From: Sandarakinorhabdus sp. AAP62
Lineage (GTDB): Bacteria; Pseudomonadota; Alphaproteobacteria; Sphingomonadales; Sphingomonadaceae
Length of the DNA: 64,000 nt
Assembly: GCF_000331225.1 (NCBI RefSeq)
Contig: NZ_ANFY01000017.1
Coordinates: forward strand, 62,001-126,000
Direction of reading: 5' to 3'
Shown here one piece after another: positions 41,714 through 50,670 of the stretch (position 1 is its first letter; each line of letters starts with the position of its first letter). The notes beneath the pieces are model-generated. The model had not been told where the DNA came from, did no database searches, and saw only the letters and a program-made list of their open reading frames with translations. A program made the translations under genes and the position numbers.

Positions 41714-42675
41714 AGCCCCTTCAGCCCGTCCAGAAAGGCCGACAGGGCGGCATTGGTGGCGGCTGGCGCCTCCTGCTGCACCCAGTGGCCAGCGCCTTCG
41801 ATCAGGGTCTTGCCGCGAAAATCCCGGCAGAAGGCGCCGGCATTGGCATAGGCATCCATACCCGGCGCAAAGCCGCGCACCGGATCGCGCGTACCGGCAA
41901 TGAAGGCGGCGGGCTGGGTGATGAACTGGCCGCGCAATGGCACGGCATCATCAAAATCCAGATCCTGCGCGCGATAGCGGTTGATCGGCCCGCGCCAGCC
42001 ACCGGCGGCAAAGGCGGTCTTGTAGATGGCAAGGTCTTCGGCCGGCAGCCAGGATGGCAGCGGATCGGGCAGGGGCAGGCCGGCGAGCAGCGTGTCGCCC
42101 GGCAACTTGCGGCCAAAGCCCGGCCATTGCACGTCGCCTGACAGGGCAAAATAGATTTTCGCCAGTGCGTCCGGATCGGCGGCGAGTTCGGTTTCGGCCA
42201 CACCATCGGGCTGGAAATGGAATTGATAGAAGAATTTGCCGGCGTGCAACTGGCGCATCACATCGAGGAAACGGGTTTCGCCCCACGGCGTGAATGGCAC
42301 GCTCAGCCCGGCAACGGCGGCCACGGCCTGAGGGTGACGCAGCGCCGTGTTCCAGACGATGGGCGCACCCCAATCATGGCCGAACAATATGGCGCGGCCG
42401 CCCAGCGCGGCAATGACGGCGGCAACATCGGACGCCAGCACTGCCAGGCGATAGGCCGCCACCGCATGAGGCTTGTCGCTGCCGCCATAGCCACGCACGT
42501 CCATGGCGGCGATGCGGCGGCCTTGCCCGGCGAAATGCGCGAGCTGGTGCCGCCAGCTGTGTGACAGTTCCGGCCAGCCATGCACGCACAGGATCGGCAG
42601 GTCGGGGCTGTCGTCTGGCCCGGCGACGACGACATTGAGCGCGATGCCGGCGTTATCGACTGTCAGGGTGCGCAT
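41710..42675 (-). CDS. Epoxide-hydrolase-like alpha/beta hydrolase
   Basis: The 321-residue protein has the alpha/beta-hydrolase core: LCVHGWPELSHSWRHQL (oxyanion HGWP), MDVRGYGGSDKP, and LFGHDWGAPIVWNTAL. In that last motif the nucleophile position is Asp, as in epoxide hydrolases and dehalogenases rather than esterases. The catalytic His is in EGAGHWVQQEAP. The HGWP/GHDWG pairing and the cap domain length match soluble epoxide hydrolases. Natural substrate unknown. The next gene upstream (transporter) is divergent, with an AT-rich palindrome in the gap. Confidence 0.88.
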   Translation of the reverse strand: MRTLTVDNAGIALNVVVAGPDDSPDLPILCVHGWPELSHSWRHQLAHFAGQGRRIAAMDVRGYGGSDKPHAVAAYRLAVLASDVAAVIAALGGRAILFGHDWGAPIVWNTALRHPQAVAAVAGLSVPFTPWGETRFLDVMRQLHAGKFFYQFHFQPDGVAETELAADPDALAKIYFALSGDVQWPGFGRKLPGDTLLAGLPLPDPLPSWLPAEDLAIYKTAFAAGGWRGPINRYRAQDLDFDDAVPLRGQFITQPAAFIAGTRDPVRGFAPGMDAYANAGAFCRDFRGKTLIEGAGHWVQQEAPAATNAALSAFLDGLKGL

Positions 42676-42791
42676 GGGATGCTCCGCCTTTGGGTACAGG
42701 CACGGTGGCGCAACGGGACATCATCTGGCAATCGGCATTGATGGCAGGGAAGCGGAGTGGCGCGTCTGTCATGTAACGCCATGATAGCCTG

Positions 42792-42805
42792 ATAATATAT
42801 ATTAT
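42792..42805. promoter_or_regulatory. AT-rich perfect palindrome upstream of the YeiH-type transporter
   Basis: ATAATATATATTAT is a 14-bp perfect palindrome in the divergent gap (42676-42873), which is one of the very few AT-rich spots outside the islet. It is followed by a partly related ATTATGTTTAATATAC. It may be an operator or a promoter -10 zone for the transporter gene or the divergent hydrolase gene; no regulator gene is adjacent. Confidence 0.4.
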
Positions 42806-42873
42806 GTTTAATATACGCAGAGCTGAAACGGACCCCCTTGGCGAAGTCCGCCTGGCAGCCTAACCCTGCAACG

Positions 42874-43923
42874 ATGGATGCCGCCAATCAATTGCCACAG
42901 GCCGCCGATCTCTACGGCGATATCGAACGCACGCCAGCCACGCGCTGGCGCGATTATCTGCCCGGCCTGCTGGTGGCCGTGCTGGCCACGCTGGCGGCCG
43001 CATCGTTGGCAGACCGTTATGGTGCGCCGCTCACACTGCTGGCGCTGCTGATTGGCCTTGCCATGAATTTCCTGTCGGCCGATCGACGCCTGACGCCCGG
43101 CCTGACGCTGGCGAGCCGCGAGCTCTTGCGCTGGGCCATCGTGCTGGTCGGTGCGCGCATCACGCTGGAACAGATTGTGGCGCTGGGGCCGCTGTCGCTG
43201 GTTGCCGTGGTCCTGATCGTTGCCATCACCATCGGCGCTGGCGTGCTGGCGGCACGAAGCCTCGGGTTTTCCTCGGCCTTTGGCACATTGTCGGGCGGCG
43301 CCGTGGCCATCTGCGGGGCCTCGGCCGCGATGGCATTATCCGCCACACTGGGCGAACGCCGCCTGCGCCAGGCGGAACTCACGCTGGTATTGGTCGGCAC
43401 ATCAACGATGAGCAGCGCGGCGCTGGTGCTGTATCCGGCGATCTGCGAACTGTTCAAATTGAATGACTTGCAGGCTGGCTTCGTGCTCGGCGTCTCCATC
43501 CACGATGTCGCGCAGACGCTGGGCGCCGGCTATGCCTTTTCCGGGCCCGCCGGTGAAACCGCGACCATCGTGAAGCTGGCCCGTGTGGCCCTGCTGGCGC
43601 CGGTCCTGGCGTTGGTGGCACTGGCTGCGCCCCAACCCCTGAAGATCAGTGGCGGCAAGCGCGCGGCGCCGTTGCTGCCGTGGTTCGTGGTGGGATTCTT
43701 CGTCGTGGCCGGCATCAACTCAACGGGCATCATCCCGGCGCAAGTCTCTGGTTTTGCAGCCGATGTCTCCAGCTGGATGCTGGCGGTCTCGGTTGCGGCA
43801 ACGGCCATCCGCTCACCATTGGGCGAGATATTGAAAGCCGGGCCCAAGCCACTGCTGGTGGGCATTGCCGCCAGCCTCACCAGCCTGGCGGCGGCGCTGG
43901 GCTTCGCGGTTCTTGCGCTATAA
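42874..43923 (+). CDS. YeiH/UPF0324-family membrane transporter (putative sulfate exporter family)
   Basis: The start chosen is the ATG at 42874 (MDAANQLPQAADLYG), giving 349 residues; a TTG at 42838 is possible. About ten membrane helices are visible. The family motifs are present: LLRWAIVLVGARITLEQI, GGAVAICGASAAMALSATL, and the SIHDVAQTLGAGYAFSGPAGETATIVKLARVALLAPV block. Members are annotated as putative sulfate exporters, but the substrate has rarely been tested. The gene ends six bases into the convergent metallo-hydrolase gene. Confidence 0.92.
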   Translation: MDAANQLPQAADLYGDIERTPATRWRDYLPGLLVAVLATLAAASLADRYGAPLTLLALLIGLAMNFLSADRRLTPGLTLASRELLRWAIVLVGARITLEQIVALGPLSLVAVVLIVAITIGAGVLAARSLGFSSAFGTLSGGAVAICGASAAMALSATLGERRLRQAELTLVLVGTSTMSSAALVLYPAICELFKLNDLQAGFVLGVSIHDVAQTLGAGYAFSGPAGETATIVKLARVALLAPVLALVALAAPQPLKISGGKRAAPLLPWFVVGFFVVAGINSTGIIPAQVSGFAADVSSWMLAVSVAATAIRSPLGEILKAGPKPLLVGIAASLTSLAAALGFAVLAL

Positions 43924-44697
43924 GCTGATCACCTGCCCATCAAAGCCCGGCTCCACACCCGGCGGAAGCTCGGCACGCAGCGTTTCATAGTCCATCGATT
44001 GGTCCATGTGGGTGAGCACCGCCCTGCCCGGCTGGCGCTGCGCGATCCACGCCAAAGTCTGTTCCAGGTGCGTGTGCGTCGGATGCGGTTCACGGCGCAG
44101 CGCGTCGACGATCCAAAGATCAAGTCCGGTCAACGCGGCATCGGCGCGGGCATCAAAGTCTTTTACATCAGTTGAATAGGCAAGCTTCTTGCCTTGATGA
44201 TCAAAGCGCACGCCGGTCGATTCAATGTCGCCATGGAGCTGCGGGAACGGAGTGATGACAAGCTCGCCCAGCACCATCGGCGCGGTGAAATCATGCGGTG
44301 TGCAGGTGGCCGGATAGCCGGTGGCGCCGTGAAACACATAATCGAAACGCGATTTCAGCACCGCGAACGTTGCCGGGCTGGCCCACACGTCCACCGGGCG
44401 GCGCATGGCATGGAAAACCTGGCGCAGATCGTCGATGCCATGGGCATGATCGGCGTGATCATGGGTGATGATCACCGCATCAAGATGCGCGACCCGGGCC
44501 GACAGCAATTGTTCGCGGCAATCCGGCCCGCAATCGATCAGCACCGTCTTGCCGGCGGCTTGCACAAGCACGGAGACACGGCGGCGGCGGTTTCGCGGGT
44601 TTTCAGGGTCACACAGGCCCCAGTTCCCTGATCCATCCGCCCCGCCGATGCGCGGCACACCGCTGGACGTGCCGCAGCCGAGAATGGTGATCTTCAT
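43918..44697 (-). CDS. Metallo-beta-lactamase-fold phosphodiesterase (PhnP-like)
   Basis: The 259-residue protein begins TILGCGTSSGVPRIGG and carries the metal-binding motif THDHADHAHGIDDLRQ near residue 80, with further His/Asp in TPFPQLHGDIESTG and LTHMDQSMDY. The GCGTSSGVPR start and an NRRRRVSVLV stretch place it with the PhnP/ElaC-like phosphodiesterases that cleave cyclic phosphoribose or similar diesters. It overlaps tatD by four bases; the pair metG-tatD-MBL is conserved in alphaproteobacteria and has no proven common function. Confidence 0.9.
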   Translation of the reverse strand: MKITILGCGTSSGVPRIGGADGSGNWGLCDPENPRNRRRRVSVLVQAAGKTVLIDCGPDCREQLLSARVAHLDAVIITHDHADHAHGIDDLRQVFHAMRRPVDVWASPATFAVLKSRFDYVFHGATGYPATCTPHDFTAPMVLGELVITPFPQLHGDIESTGVRFDHQGKKLAYSTDVKDFDARADAALTGLDLWIVDALRREPHPTHTHLEQTLAWIAQRQPGRAVLTHMDQSMDYETLRAELPPGVEPGFDGQVISL

Positions 44698-45464
44698 GCC
44701 GCCTTCGTGAACAGCGCGCGGAAGTTGGCGGTCGTGGTGGCGGCCAGTTCCGCCTCGCTAACGCCGCGCAGATTGGCCAGGAAGCGGGCAGTGTGGGCGA
44801 CGAAGGCCGGCTCGCACGTCTTGCCGCGCATCGGCACCGGGGCGAGATAAGGCGAGTCCGTCTCCACCAGCAGGCGATCCGCCGGAATCGTCCTGGCGGT
44901 TTCCTGCAGATCGCGGGCGTTCCTGAAGGTGACGATACCTGACAGAGAGATGTAGAAACCCAGCGCAAGGGCTTCATCTGCAAAGGCCTGTGAGGCGGTG
45001 AAGCAGTGGATGACGCCGTTCAGCGGCCCCTCACCCGGCTCCTTCAGCAGCGCCAGCGTATCGGATTCGGCATCGCGGGTGTGGACGATCAGCGGCAGGC
45101 CTGTCGCCCGGGCTGCCTGGATATGGCTGCGGAAACTCGTCTTCTGCCGCTCCCGGTCCGATTTGTCGTAATAATAATCGAGGCCGGTCTCGCCGATGGC
45201 AATCACGCGTGGGTGGGCGGCAGCGGCGATCAGCGTGGCGGCATCGGTATCGGGATGTTCGTCAGCCTCGTGCGGGTGAATGCCGACACTGGCCCACACG
45301 CCATCGTGCGCATCGGCGATGGCGATCACCCCGTCCCACTCGCTTTCCCGGCAGGAAATGGCGAGGAATCCGCCCACCCCGGCCTCGCGGGCGCGGGCCA
45401 GCACACCGGGCACATCTTCCCCCAGGATGGCGTAGTTGAGGTGGCAATGGCTGTCGATCAGCAT
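44694..45464 (-). CDS. tatD: TatD-family deoxyribonuclease
   Basis: The start chosen is the ATG at 45464, giving 256 residues that begin MLIDSHCHLNY, the TatD metal-binding DSHCHL motif; the longer frame runs into metG. Further motifs are SVGIHPHEAD, ETGLDYYYD, LPLIVHTRDAE, VIHCFTAS and ETDSPYLAPVPMRGK (last metal Asp). The enzyme is a metal-dependent 3'-5' exonuclease. It starts one base after the metG stop (TGAGATG). Confidence 0.95.
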   Translation of the reverse strand: MLIDSHCHLNYAILGEDVPGVLARAREAGVGGFLAISCRESEWDGVIAIADAHDGVWASVGIHPHEADEHPDTDAATLIAAAAHPRVIAIGETGLDYYYDKSDRERQKTSFRSHIQAARATGLPLIVHTRDAESDTLALLKEPGEGPLNGVIHCFTASQAFADEALALGFYISLSGIVTFRNARDLQETARTIPADRLLVETDSPYLAPVPMRGKTCEPAFVAHTARFLANLRGVSEAELAATTTANFRALFTKAA

Positions 45465-45465
45465 C

Positions 45466-47004
45466 TCAGCCTTCCAGCGTGATGCGCGGAAACACGCCGG
45501 CCGGCGGCGGCAGTTGCACACCGGCCTCAACTGGCGTGTTGAACCCACTGAAATCACGTGCATCAGCCGCCACGCCCAGCTGATCTAGCAGCGCCACCGT
45601 GCTGGCCGGCATGAAGGGCTGGGCCAGGATGACGATGCGGCGGGTGGCGTCGAGCGTGGCGGCCAGCACTTCGGCCATGCGCGCCACGTCGGTCTTGGCC
45701 AACGCCCACGGCGCATTTTCGGCGAAATAGCCATTGGCGGCCGCCACCATCGCCATCAGCGCATCCAGCGCCTTGTGCAGCGCCAGCGCGTTCATGGCGG
45801 CGAAATAGGCCTCGGAACCGGCCACAAAGGCTTCTTTCAGGCGGACTTCCGTCTCGCCCGGCGTGCCGGCGCGGGTTGGCATCACACCGCCCAGGTTCTT
45901 GCCCACCATCGACAGGCTGCGCTGCGCCAGATTGCCGATGCCGTTGGCCAGATCGGCGTTGGTGCGTTCCACAATGGCTTCGTCGGAATAGCTGCCGTCC
46001 TCGCCAAAGGCGACTTCGCGGCACAGAAACCAGCGCAACCGATCGACGCCAAAGCGCTCCACCATCGCGGCCGGATCGACGACATTGCCCAGCGATTTCG
46101 ACATTTTCTCGCCGCGGTTGAGCAGAAAACCGTGGCCGAACACGGTTTTCGGCAGCGCGATGCCGGCTGACATCAGGAAGGCCGGCCAATAGACGGCGTG
46201 GAAACGCACCACATCCTTGCCCACCACATGCAGATCCGCCGGCCACCATTCGCCGTCCAGCCCGCCCGCACCCGTCAGGTAATTGGCCAGCGCGTCGAGC
46301 CAGACATACATCACGTGCCGTTCGTCGCCGGGCACCTTTATGCCCCAGGTGAAGCTGGTGCGGCTGACCGACAGATCCGAAAGCCCGCCGGCAACAAAGG
46401 CGCGCATCTCGTTGAAACGACTGGCAGGCTGGATATACTCCGGGTGGCTTTCGTACAGGGCCAGCAGCTTGTCCTGATAGGCCGAAAGCTTGAAGAACCA
46501 GCTTTCCTCCACCGTCCATTCCACCGGTGTGCCTTGCGGCGACAGCTTGGCGCCATCTTCGCCGGCGACGAGTTCGCCCTCGTCATAATAGGCCTCATCG
46601 CGGACCGAGTACCAGCCTTCGTAACGGCCCAGATACAGATCGCCATTGGCCGCCATGCGCTGCCACAGCGCCTGCACCAGCGCCTTGTGATCTTCATCGG
46701 TGGTGCGGATGAAGCGGCTGTAGCTGATGCCGAGCGCATCATCGAGGGCCTGGAACGGCGCAACCATTTCATCGACATAGGCCTTGGGGGCCTTGCCGGC
46801 AGCGCGGGCGGCCTGGTCGATCTTCAGGCCGTGTTCGTCGGTGCCGGTGAGGAACCGCACATCAAAGCCATCGAGCCGCTTGAAGCGGGCGATGACATCG
46901 GTGGCGATCGCTTCATAGGCATGGCCCATGTGCGGCTTGCCATTCGGGTAGGCGATGGCGGTGGTGACGTAGAAGCGCGGCTTGGAGGATCTTTGATCAG
47001 ACAT
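45466..47004 (-). CDS. metG: Methionyl-tRNA synthetase
   Basis: The start chosen is the ATG at 47004 (MSDQRSSKPRFYVTT), giving 512 residues; an ATG four codons earlier is possible. Motifs include AIAYPNGKPHMGHAYE (HIGH-type signature HMGH), FLTGTDEHGLKI and KMSKSLGNVVDP (KMSKS), with the anticodon-binding helices beyond. The C-terminal tRNA-binding OB domain is absent and no zinc-knuckle cysteines are visible, as in the short alphaproteobacterial type. It charges both initiator and elongator tRNA-Met. Confidence 0.97.
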   Translation of the reverse strand: MSDQRSSKPRFYVTTAIAYPNGKPHMGHAYEAIATDVIARFKRLDGFDVRFLTGTDEHGLKIDQAARAAGKAPKAYVDEMVAPFQALDDALGISYSRFIRTTDEDHKALVQALWQRMAANGDLYLGRYEGWYSVRDEAYYDEGELVAGEDGAKLSPQGTPVEWTVEESWFFKLSAYQDKLLALYESHPEYIQPASRFNEMRAFVAGGLSDLSVSRTSFTWGIKVPGDERHVMYVWLDALANYLTGAGGLDGEWWPADLHVVGKDVVRFHAVYWPAFLMSAGIALPKTVFGHGFLLNRGEKMSKSLGNVVDPAAMVERFGVDRLRWFLCREVAFGEDGSYSDEAIVERTNADLANGIGNLAQRSLSMVGKNLGGVMPTRAGTPGETEVRLKEAFVAGSEAYFAAMNALALHKALDALMAMVAAANGYFAENAPWALAKTDVARMAEVLAATLDATRRIVILAQPFMPASTVALLDQLGVAADARDFSGFNTPVEAGVQLPPPAGVFPRITLEG

Positions 47005-47037
47005 GGCCACGGCCAATGGGGCAATATGCCGGCCGAT

Positions 47038-48006
47038 TCAAGCCGGGACGGCGGCGAGATGCAGGGCGAGGGCGTGCGCCACCTGCCCCGGCTCCAGTTG
47101 CAGCGGCACGGCTTCACGGGCCAGGCGGCTGGCGGCTTCCCATTCGGCGATGGCCGCGCCCCGCGCTGGGCCGGAAAGGCGCTGCGCCCGCGCCGCAATC
47201 AAGGCCGGCACGCGGTCCAAGAGGGCGGCGTAGCGCCCTTCGCGCCCCTTGCCGCCGATGCCGCGCGCCAACATCAGGGCGGCCGGGTTGGCAATCTGCG
47301 GCGGCAGGGCGGCGAGCTGGGCCAGATCGCGTTCCAGCGCGGTGATTCCCGCGCCGGCGAGCGCGATGGCGCGGCCGGGGCAGCCTTCGGCCAGGCGTAC
47401 GAGCAGGGCTTCGTCCTCGCCTTCCAGATCGGCGCTGGCGAGCACGCGGGAAACCTCTGCATCAGTCAGGCGCGAGAAGCGCAACGTGCGGCAGCGCGAA
47501 CGAATGGTGGGCAGCAGCCGGCCGGGCGAATGGCTGACCAGAAGGAACACCGTGTCTTCCGACGGTTCCTCAAGACTCTTCAGCAAGGCGTTGGCAGTGT
47601 TTCGGTTCATGTCATCAGCCGCATCGATCACCACCACCCGGCGCGGACCCAGCATCGGCGTGCCGGACAGGAATTCGCGCAACGGCTGCCCCTCGCTGTC
47701 GGGCCGGCGCACGATCTGGCCGATGACGATTTCACTGCGCATCTTGCCGGTCTTGGCCTCGGTGCGTTCGATCAAGCGATAATCGAGGTGCGATCCGGCG
47801 GCCATCAAGCGGGCGGCCTCACCGTCAGCCGGCACGGCAAAGCCACACCCATGCGGCGCGCCGGCCAGCAGCCAGGTCGCCGCCTCGCGCGCAAAACTGG
47901 CCTTGCCCAACCCCTGCTGGCCGACGAGCAGCCAGGCATGGTGCGGGCGGCCGCCGGTGAAGGCAGCGGTGAAGGCCTCGATCTGGGACTGGTGGCCGAT
48001 CAGCAC
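47038..48006 (-). CDS. holB: DNA polymerase III delta' subunit
   Basis: The 322-residue AAA+ protein has LVGQQGLGKASFAREAATWLLAG (P-loop with the delta'-style degenerate glycines), VIDAADDMNRNTANALLKSLEEPSEDTVFLLVSHSPGRLLPTIRSRC with the SRC arginine-finger motif. The four zinc-binding cysteines of E. coli delta' are not seen. It is a fixed subunit of the clamp loader. It overlaps tmk by seven bases, the conserved tmk-holB order. Confidence 0.95.
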   Translation of the reverse strand: MLIGHQSQIEAFTAAFTGGRPHHAWLLVGQQGLGKASFAREAATWLLAGAPHGCGFAVPADGEAARLMAAGSHLDYRLIERTEAKTGKMRSEIVIGQIVRRPDSEGQPLREFLSGTPMLGPRRVVVIDAADDMNRNTANALLKSLEEPSEDTVFLLVSHSPGRLLPTIRSRCRTLRFSRLTDAEVSRVLASADLEGEDEALLVRLAEGCPGRAIALAGAGITALERDLAQLAALPPQIANPAALMLARGIGGKGREGRYAALLDRVPALIAARAQRLSGPARGAAIAEWEAASRLAREAVPLQLEPGQVAHALALHLAAVPA

Positions 48007-48623
48007 AGCGCATCCCGGATGCGTTGGGCCACATCATCGATGCTGCCGCCAGCGTTGACGGCCGTGCAGCGGGCTGGTTCGGCAGCAGGCAAGGCCACGA
48101 AAAATTCCTGCACGCGGGCGTGGAAATCGCCGCCGATGGCTTCGAAGCGTGCTTCGGCACTGCCGGTGACTTTGGCGCGCGCCGCCGCCCGGGCCAGCCC
48201 TTCGGCTTCATCGAGCAGCAGCACCAGCGTCACATCCGGCCACAGGCCGACCGCTTCATTGTGCAGATCAATCAGGGCGGCATCTTCCAGCCCGCGCCCG
48301 GCGCCCTGATAGGCACGGGTGGAATCGATGAAACGATCGCAGATCACCGTGGCGCCGCGTTCCAGCGCTGGGCGGATGACGCGGGCGACGTGATCAACCC
48401 GCGCCGCCGTCATCAACAGCGCGTCGCTCCATGGCGTCCAACGATCGGGATCGCCGGTCACCAGCAGGCCGCGAATGGCTTCTGCGCCGGGCGTGCCGCC
48501 CGGTTCGCGGGTCAGCACCACTTCGTGGCCTTGCAATCGCAACGCTTCGGCCAGCAGCCGGCCTTGCGTGGACTTGCCGCTCCCCTCCCCGCCTTCCAGC
48601 GTGATGAAACGGCCAGTCTTCAT
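48000..48623 (-). CDS. tmk: Thymidylate kinase
   Basis: The 207-residue kinase shows FITLEGGEGSGKSTQGRLLAEAL (P-loop), TREPGGTPGAEAIR (the DR(Y)-like ERPG-type nucleotide motif) and VICDRFIDSTRAYQGAGRGL (DRF with the thymidine-binding region). It phosphorylates dTMP to dTDP. Its first base is shared with the dacA stop (TGATG), so dacA-tmk-holB is one translational chain. Confidence 0.97.
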   Translation of the reverse strand: MKTGRFITLEGGEGSGKSTQGRLLAEALRLQGHEVVLTREPGGTPGAEAIRGLLVTGDPDRWTPWSDALLMTAARVDHVARVIRPALERGATVICDRFIDSTRAYQGAGRGLEDAALIDLHNEAVGLWPDVTLVLLLDEAEGLARAAARAKVTGSAEARFEAIGGDFHARVQEFFVALPAAEPARCTAVNAGGSIDDVAQRIRDALC

Positions 48624-49783
48624 CAGGCGAAGAAGCTCATCAGCCAGTTCCAGGCGCGGCGGAACATACCGGCTTCCTCGATGGCCACCGGCGTCACCAG
48701 CGGCGCCCTGGCCGGTGCTTGCCCGGGCATGGTGACGGTGAGCCAGCCCACCTGGCTACCCGCCTTCAGCGGCGCCTTCAGGCCGGGCAGGCCCTCCACC
48801 ACGGTCTTGCGCTCCATCCCGAACCCGCGCGGCAGGGTGACAAAAAGATCCTTGCCGGCCACCGCGTCGATCTGTGGATCAGCCGCGCCATCGATGGCGA
48901 CCTTGCCCAGCACCTGGCCTTGTCTGCCAAGCGGGATATTCTGCCAGGCGGCAAAGCCCCAGTTCATGAAATCGACGCTGGCCGCCACGCGCGCGCCAAA
49001 ACTGGGCAGGCCGGCGACGACCATCACCAGGCGGCGGCCGTTCTGCACAGCGGAACCGGTGAAGCCATAGCCGGCTTCTTCGGTGTGGCCGGTCTTCAGG
49101 CCATCGGCGCCGGCGACCTTGCCCAACAGCGGGTTGCGATTGCCCTGGGTGATGGCCTGGCCGGCACCCATGGTCTTGCCCCAGGTGAAGCCTTCCTTCT
49201 GGTAGAAGCGGGCATAGAGATCGGGGAAATCGCGGATCGTCGCTTCGGCAATCATGGCGAGATCGCGGGCGGTCACATATTCGTTCGGATCAGGCCAGCC
49301 ATTGGTGTTGGCGAAATTGCTGTTCTTCAGGCCAAGCCGCTTGGCTTCGCGGTTCATCAAGGCGACGTAATTGGCTTCGGTGCCGCCCAGGCCTTCGGCC
49401 AGCACCACGCAGGCATCATTGCCCGACAGGGTGACGATGCCGTGCAGCAGGTTTTCCACGCTCACCTGGCTGTTCACGTCCAGGAACATGGTGCTGCCCT
49501 GGTTGTTCCACTTCTTCCAGGTTTCCTCGCGCACCAGGATCGGCTGGTCCAGATTGGCTTCACCGGCCTTGATCAGCTTGAAGGCAACATAGACGCTCAT
49601 CATCTTGCCCATCGAAGCGGGCGGGATGCGCTTGTCGGCATCCTTGGCCAGCAGGATGCGGCCGGTCTGCAGGTCCTTCATGAAGGCGATGGGGGCCGCG
49701 GTGGTGTAGGCCGGGGCCTGGGCCAGGGCGGGCGTGGCGGCAAGAAACAGGGCAATCGGGGCAATCAGGCGCATCAGAATCAT
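48623..49783 (-). CDS. dacA: D-alanyl-D-alanine carboxypeptidase (PBP5/6 type)
   Basis: The 386-residue protein starts at 49783 with GAGG four bases upstream and has a signal peptide (LIAPIALFLAATPALAQ). Active-site motifs are intact: SMGK (SxxK) in PPASMGKMMSVYVAF, SGNDA (SxN) and LKTGHTEEAGYG (KTG). The C-terminal PBP5 domain and a final amphipathic helix (FRRAWNWLMSFFA) anchor it in the inner membrane. It trims the terminal D-Ala from peptidoglycan pentapeptides. It is followed by tmk with a one-base overlap. Confidence 0.96.
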   Translation of the reverse strand: MILMRLIAPIALFLAATPALAQAPAYTTAAPIAFMKDLQTGRILLAKDADKRIPPASMGKMMSVYVAFKLIKAGEANLDQPILVREETWKKWNNQGSTMFLDVNSQVSVENLLHGIVTLSGNDACVVLAEGLGGTEANYVALMNREAKRLGLKNSNFANTNGWPDPNEYVTARDLAMIAEATIRDFPDLYARFYQKEGFTWGKTMGAGQAITQGNRNPLLGKVAGADGLKTGHTEEAGYGFTGSAVQNGRRLVMVVAGLPSFGARVAASVDFMNWGFAAWQNIPLGRQGQVLGKVAIDGAADPQIDAVAGKDLFVTLPRGFGMERKTVVEGLPGLKAPLKAGSQVGWLTVTMPGQAPARAPLVTPVAIEEAGMFRRAWNWLMSFFA

Positions 49784-49797
49784 CGTCCTCGGGTCAA

Positions 49798-50670
49798 TCA
49801 GCGTGAAGTGGTGGGGGGAATCAGGCGTGCGTCGGCATAGCCCGCAGCGCGCACCTGCGCCAGCGCCGCGCTGGCCATGGTTTCACTGCCATAGGGGCCA
49901 AGCCGCACGCGGGTGAGGCCGCCGGGCAGGATTTCGGTCAGCACCGGCCCGAAGCTGGAGAGGAAGCCCTTCAGCCAGGACACGCGGCCGCCGTCCCCCA
50001 GCGCCGCGACCTGCACCAGCCAGCTGGATCCCGTTGGCGCGGGATCGCGGCTGGCGGTGGGCAGGGCCACGGTGGTGACGGGGGCAACCGGCGCCGATGC
50101 GACGACAATTGGCGGCGGCGGTGGGGCCACTTCGCCGCGCCCACCCGGATAGACCCGGCGCAGGCGCACGCGCGCGGTGCCGGCGCGATCGACGCCCAGC
50201 AGCTGCGCCGCCTTGCGCGACAGATCGATGATCCGCCCGCGCGCGAACGGGCCGCGATCGTTGATCCGCACGGTCAACTTGCGGCCGTTGTCGAGATTTT
50301 CCACCTCAACCCAGCTCGGCATCGGCAGGGTGCGATGCGCGGCGGTGAGATCATCCTGATCATAACGTTCGCCGTTGGCGGTGCTGCCGGCATGGAAGCC
50401 GGGGCCATACCAGCTGGCAACGCCCTCTTCGCGGTAATCGCGTTCATCGGCCGGATAATAGGTGATGCCGGCGACCTGATAGGGCTTGCCGATCTTCACC
50501 GGCCATTTGCCCAGCTTGGCAGCGTCGCGGGCCACGGCGGCGGTATCGTCGGACACGTCAACCGAACGCTTTGGCGGCGGCGGCGGCACGTTGGCGGTGC
50601 GGGGCGGCGGCTTGCCGCCACAGGCCGCCACGGCAAGACCGGCCAGCACCGGCAGCAGCAACTGCTTCAT
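49798..50670 (-). CDS. rlpA: RlpA-like lipoprotein with SPOR domain
   Basis: The start chosen is the ATG at 50670, which overlaps the upstream transglycosylase stop (ATGA), giving 290 residues. A lipobox LAVAAC marks lipidation at about Cys17. A Pro-rich linker leads to the double-psi beta-barrel (EEGVASWYGPGFHAGSTANGERYD, then LTAAHRTLPMPSWVEVENLDNGRKLTVRINDRGPF, the catalytic region of RlpA). The C-terminal SPOR domain (SSWLVQVAALGDGGRVSWLKG) binds denuded septal glycan. RlpA is a lytic transglycosylase or binder at division sites. Confidence 0.93.
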   Translation of the reverse strand: MKQLLLPVLAGLAVAACGGKPPPRTANVPPPPPKRSVDVSDDTAAVARDAAKLGKWPVKIGKPYQVAGITYYPADERDYREEGVASWYGPGFHAGSTANGERYDQDDLTAAHRTLPMPSWVEVENLDNGRKLTVRINDRGPFARGRIIDLSRKAAQLLGVDRAGTARVRLRRVYPGGRGEVAPPPPPIVVASAPVAPVTTVALPTASRDPAPTGSSWLVQVAALGDGGRVSWLKGFLSSFGPVLTEILPGGLTRVRLGPYGSETMASAALAQVRAAGYADARLIPPTTSR

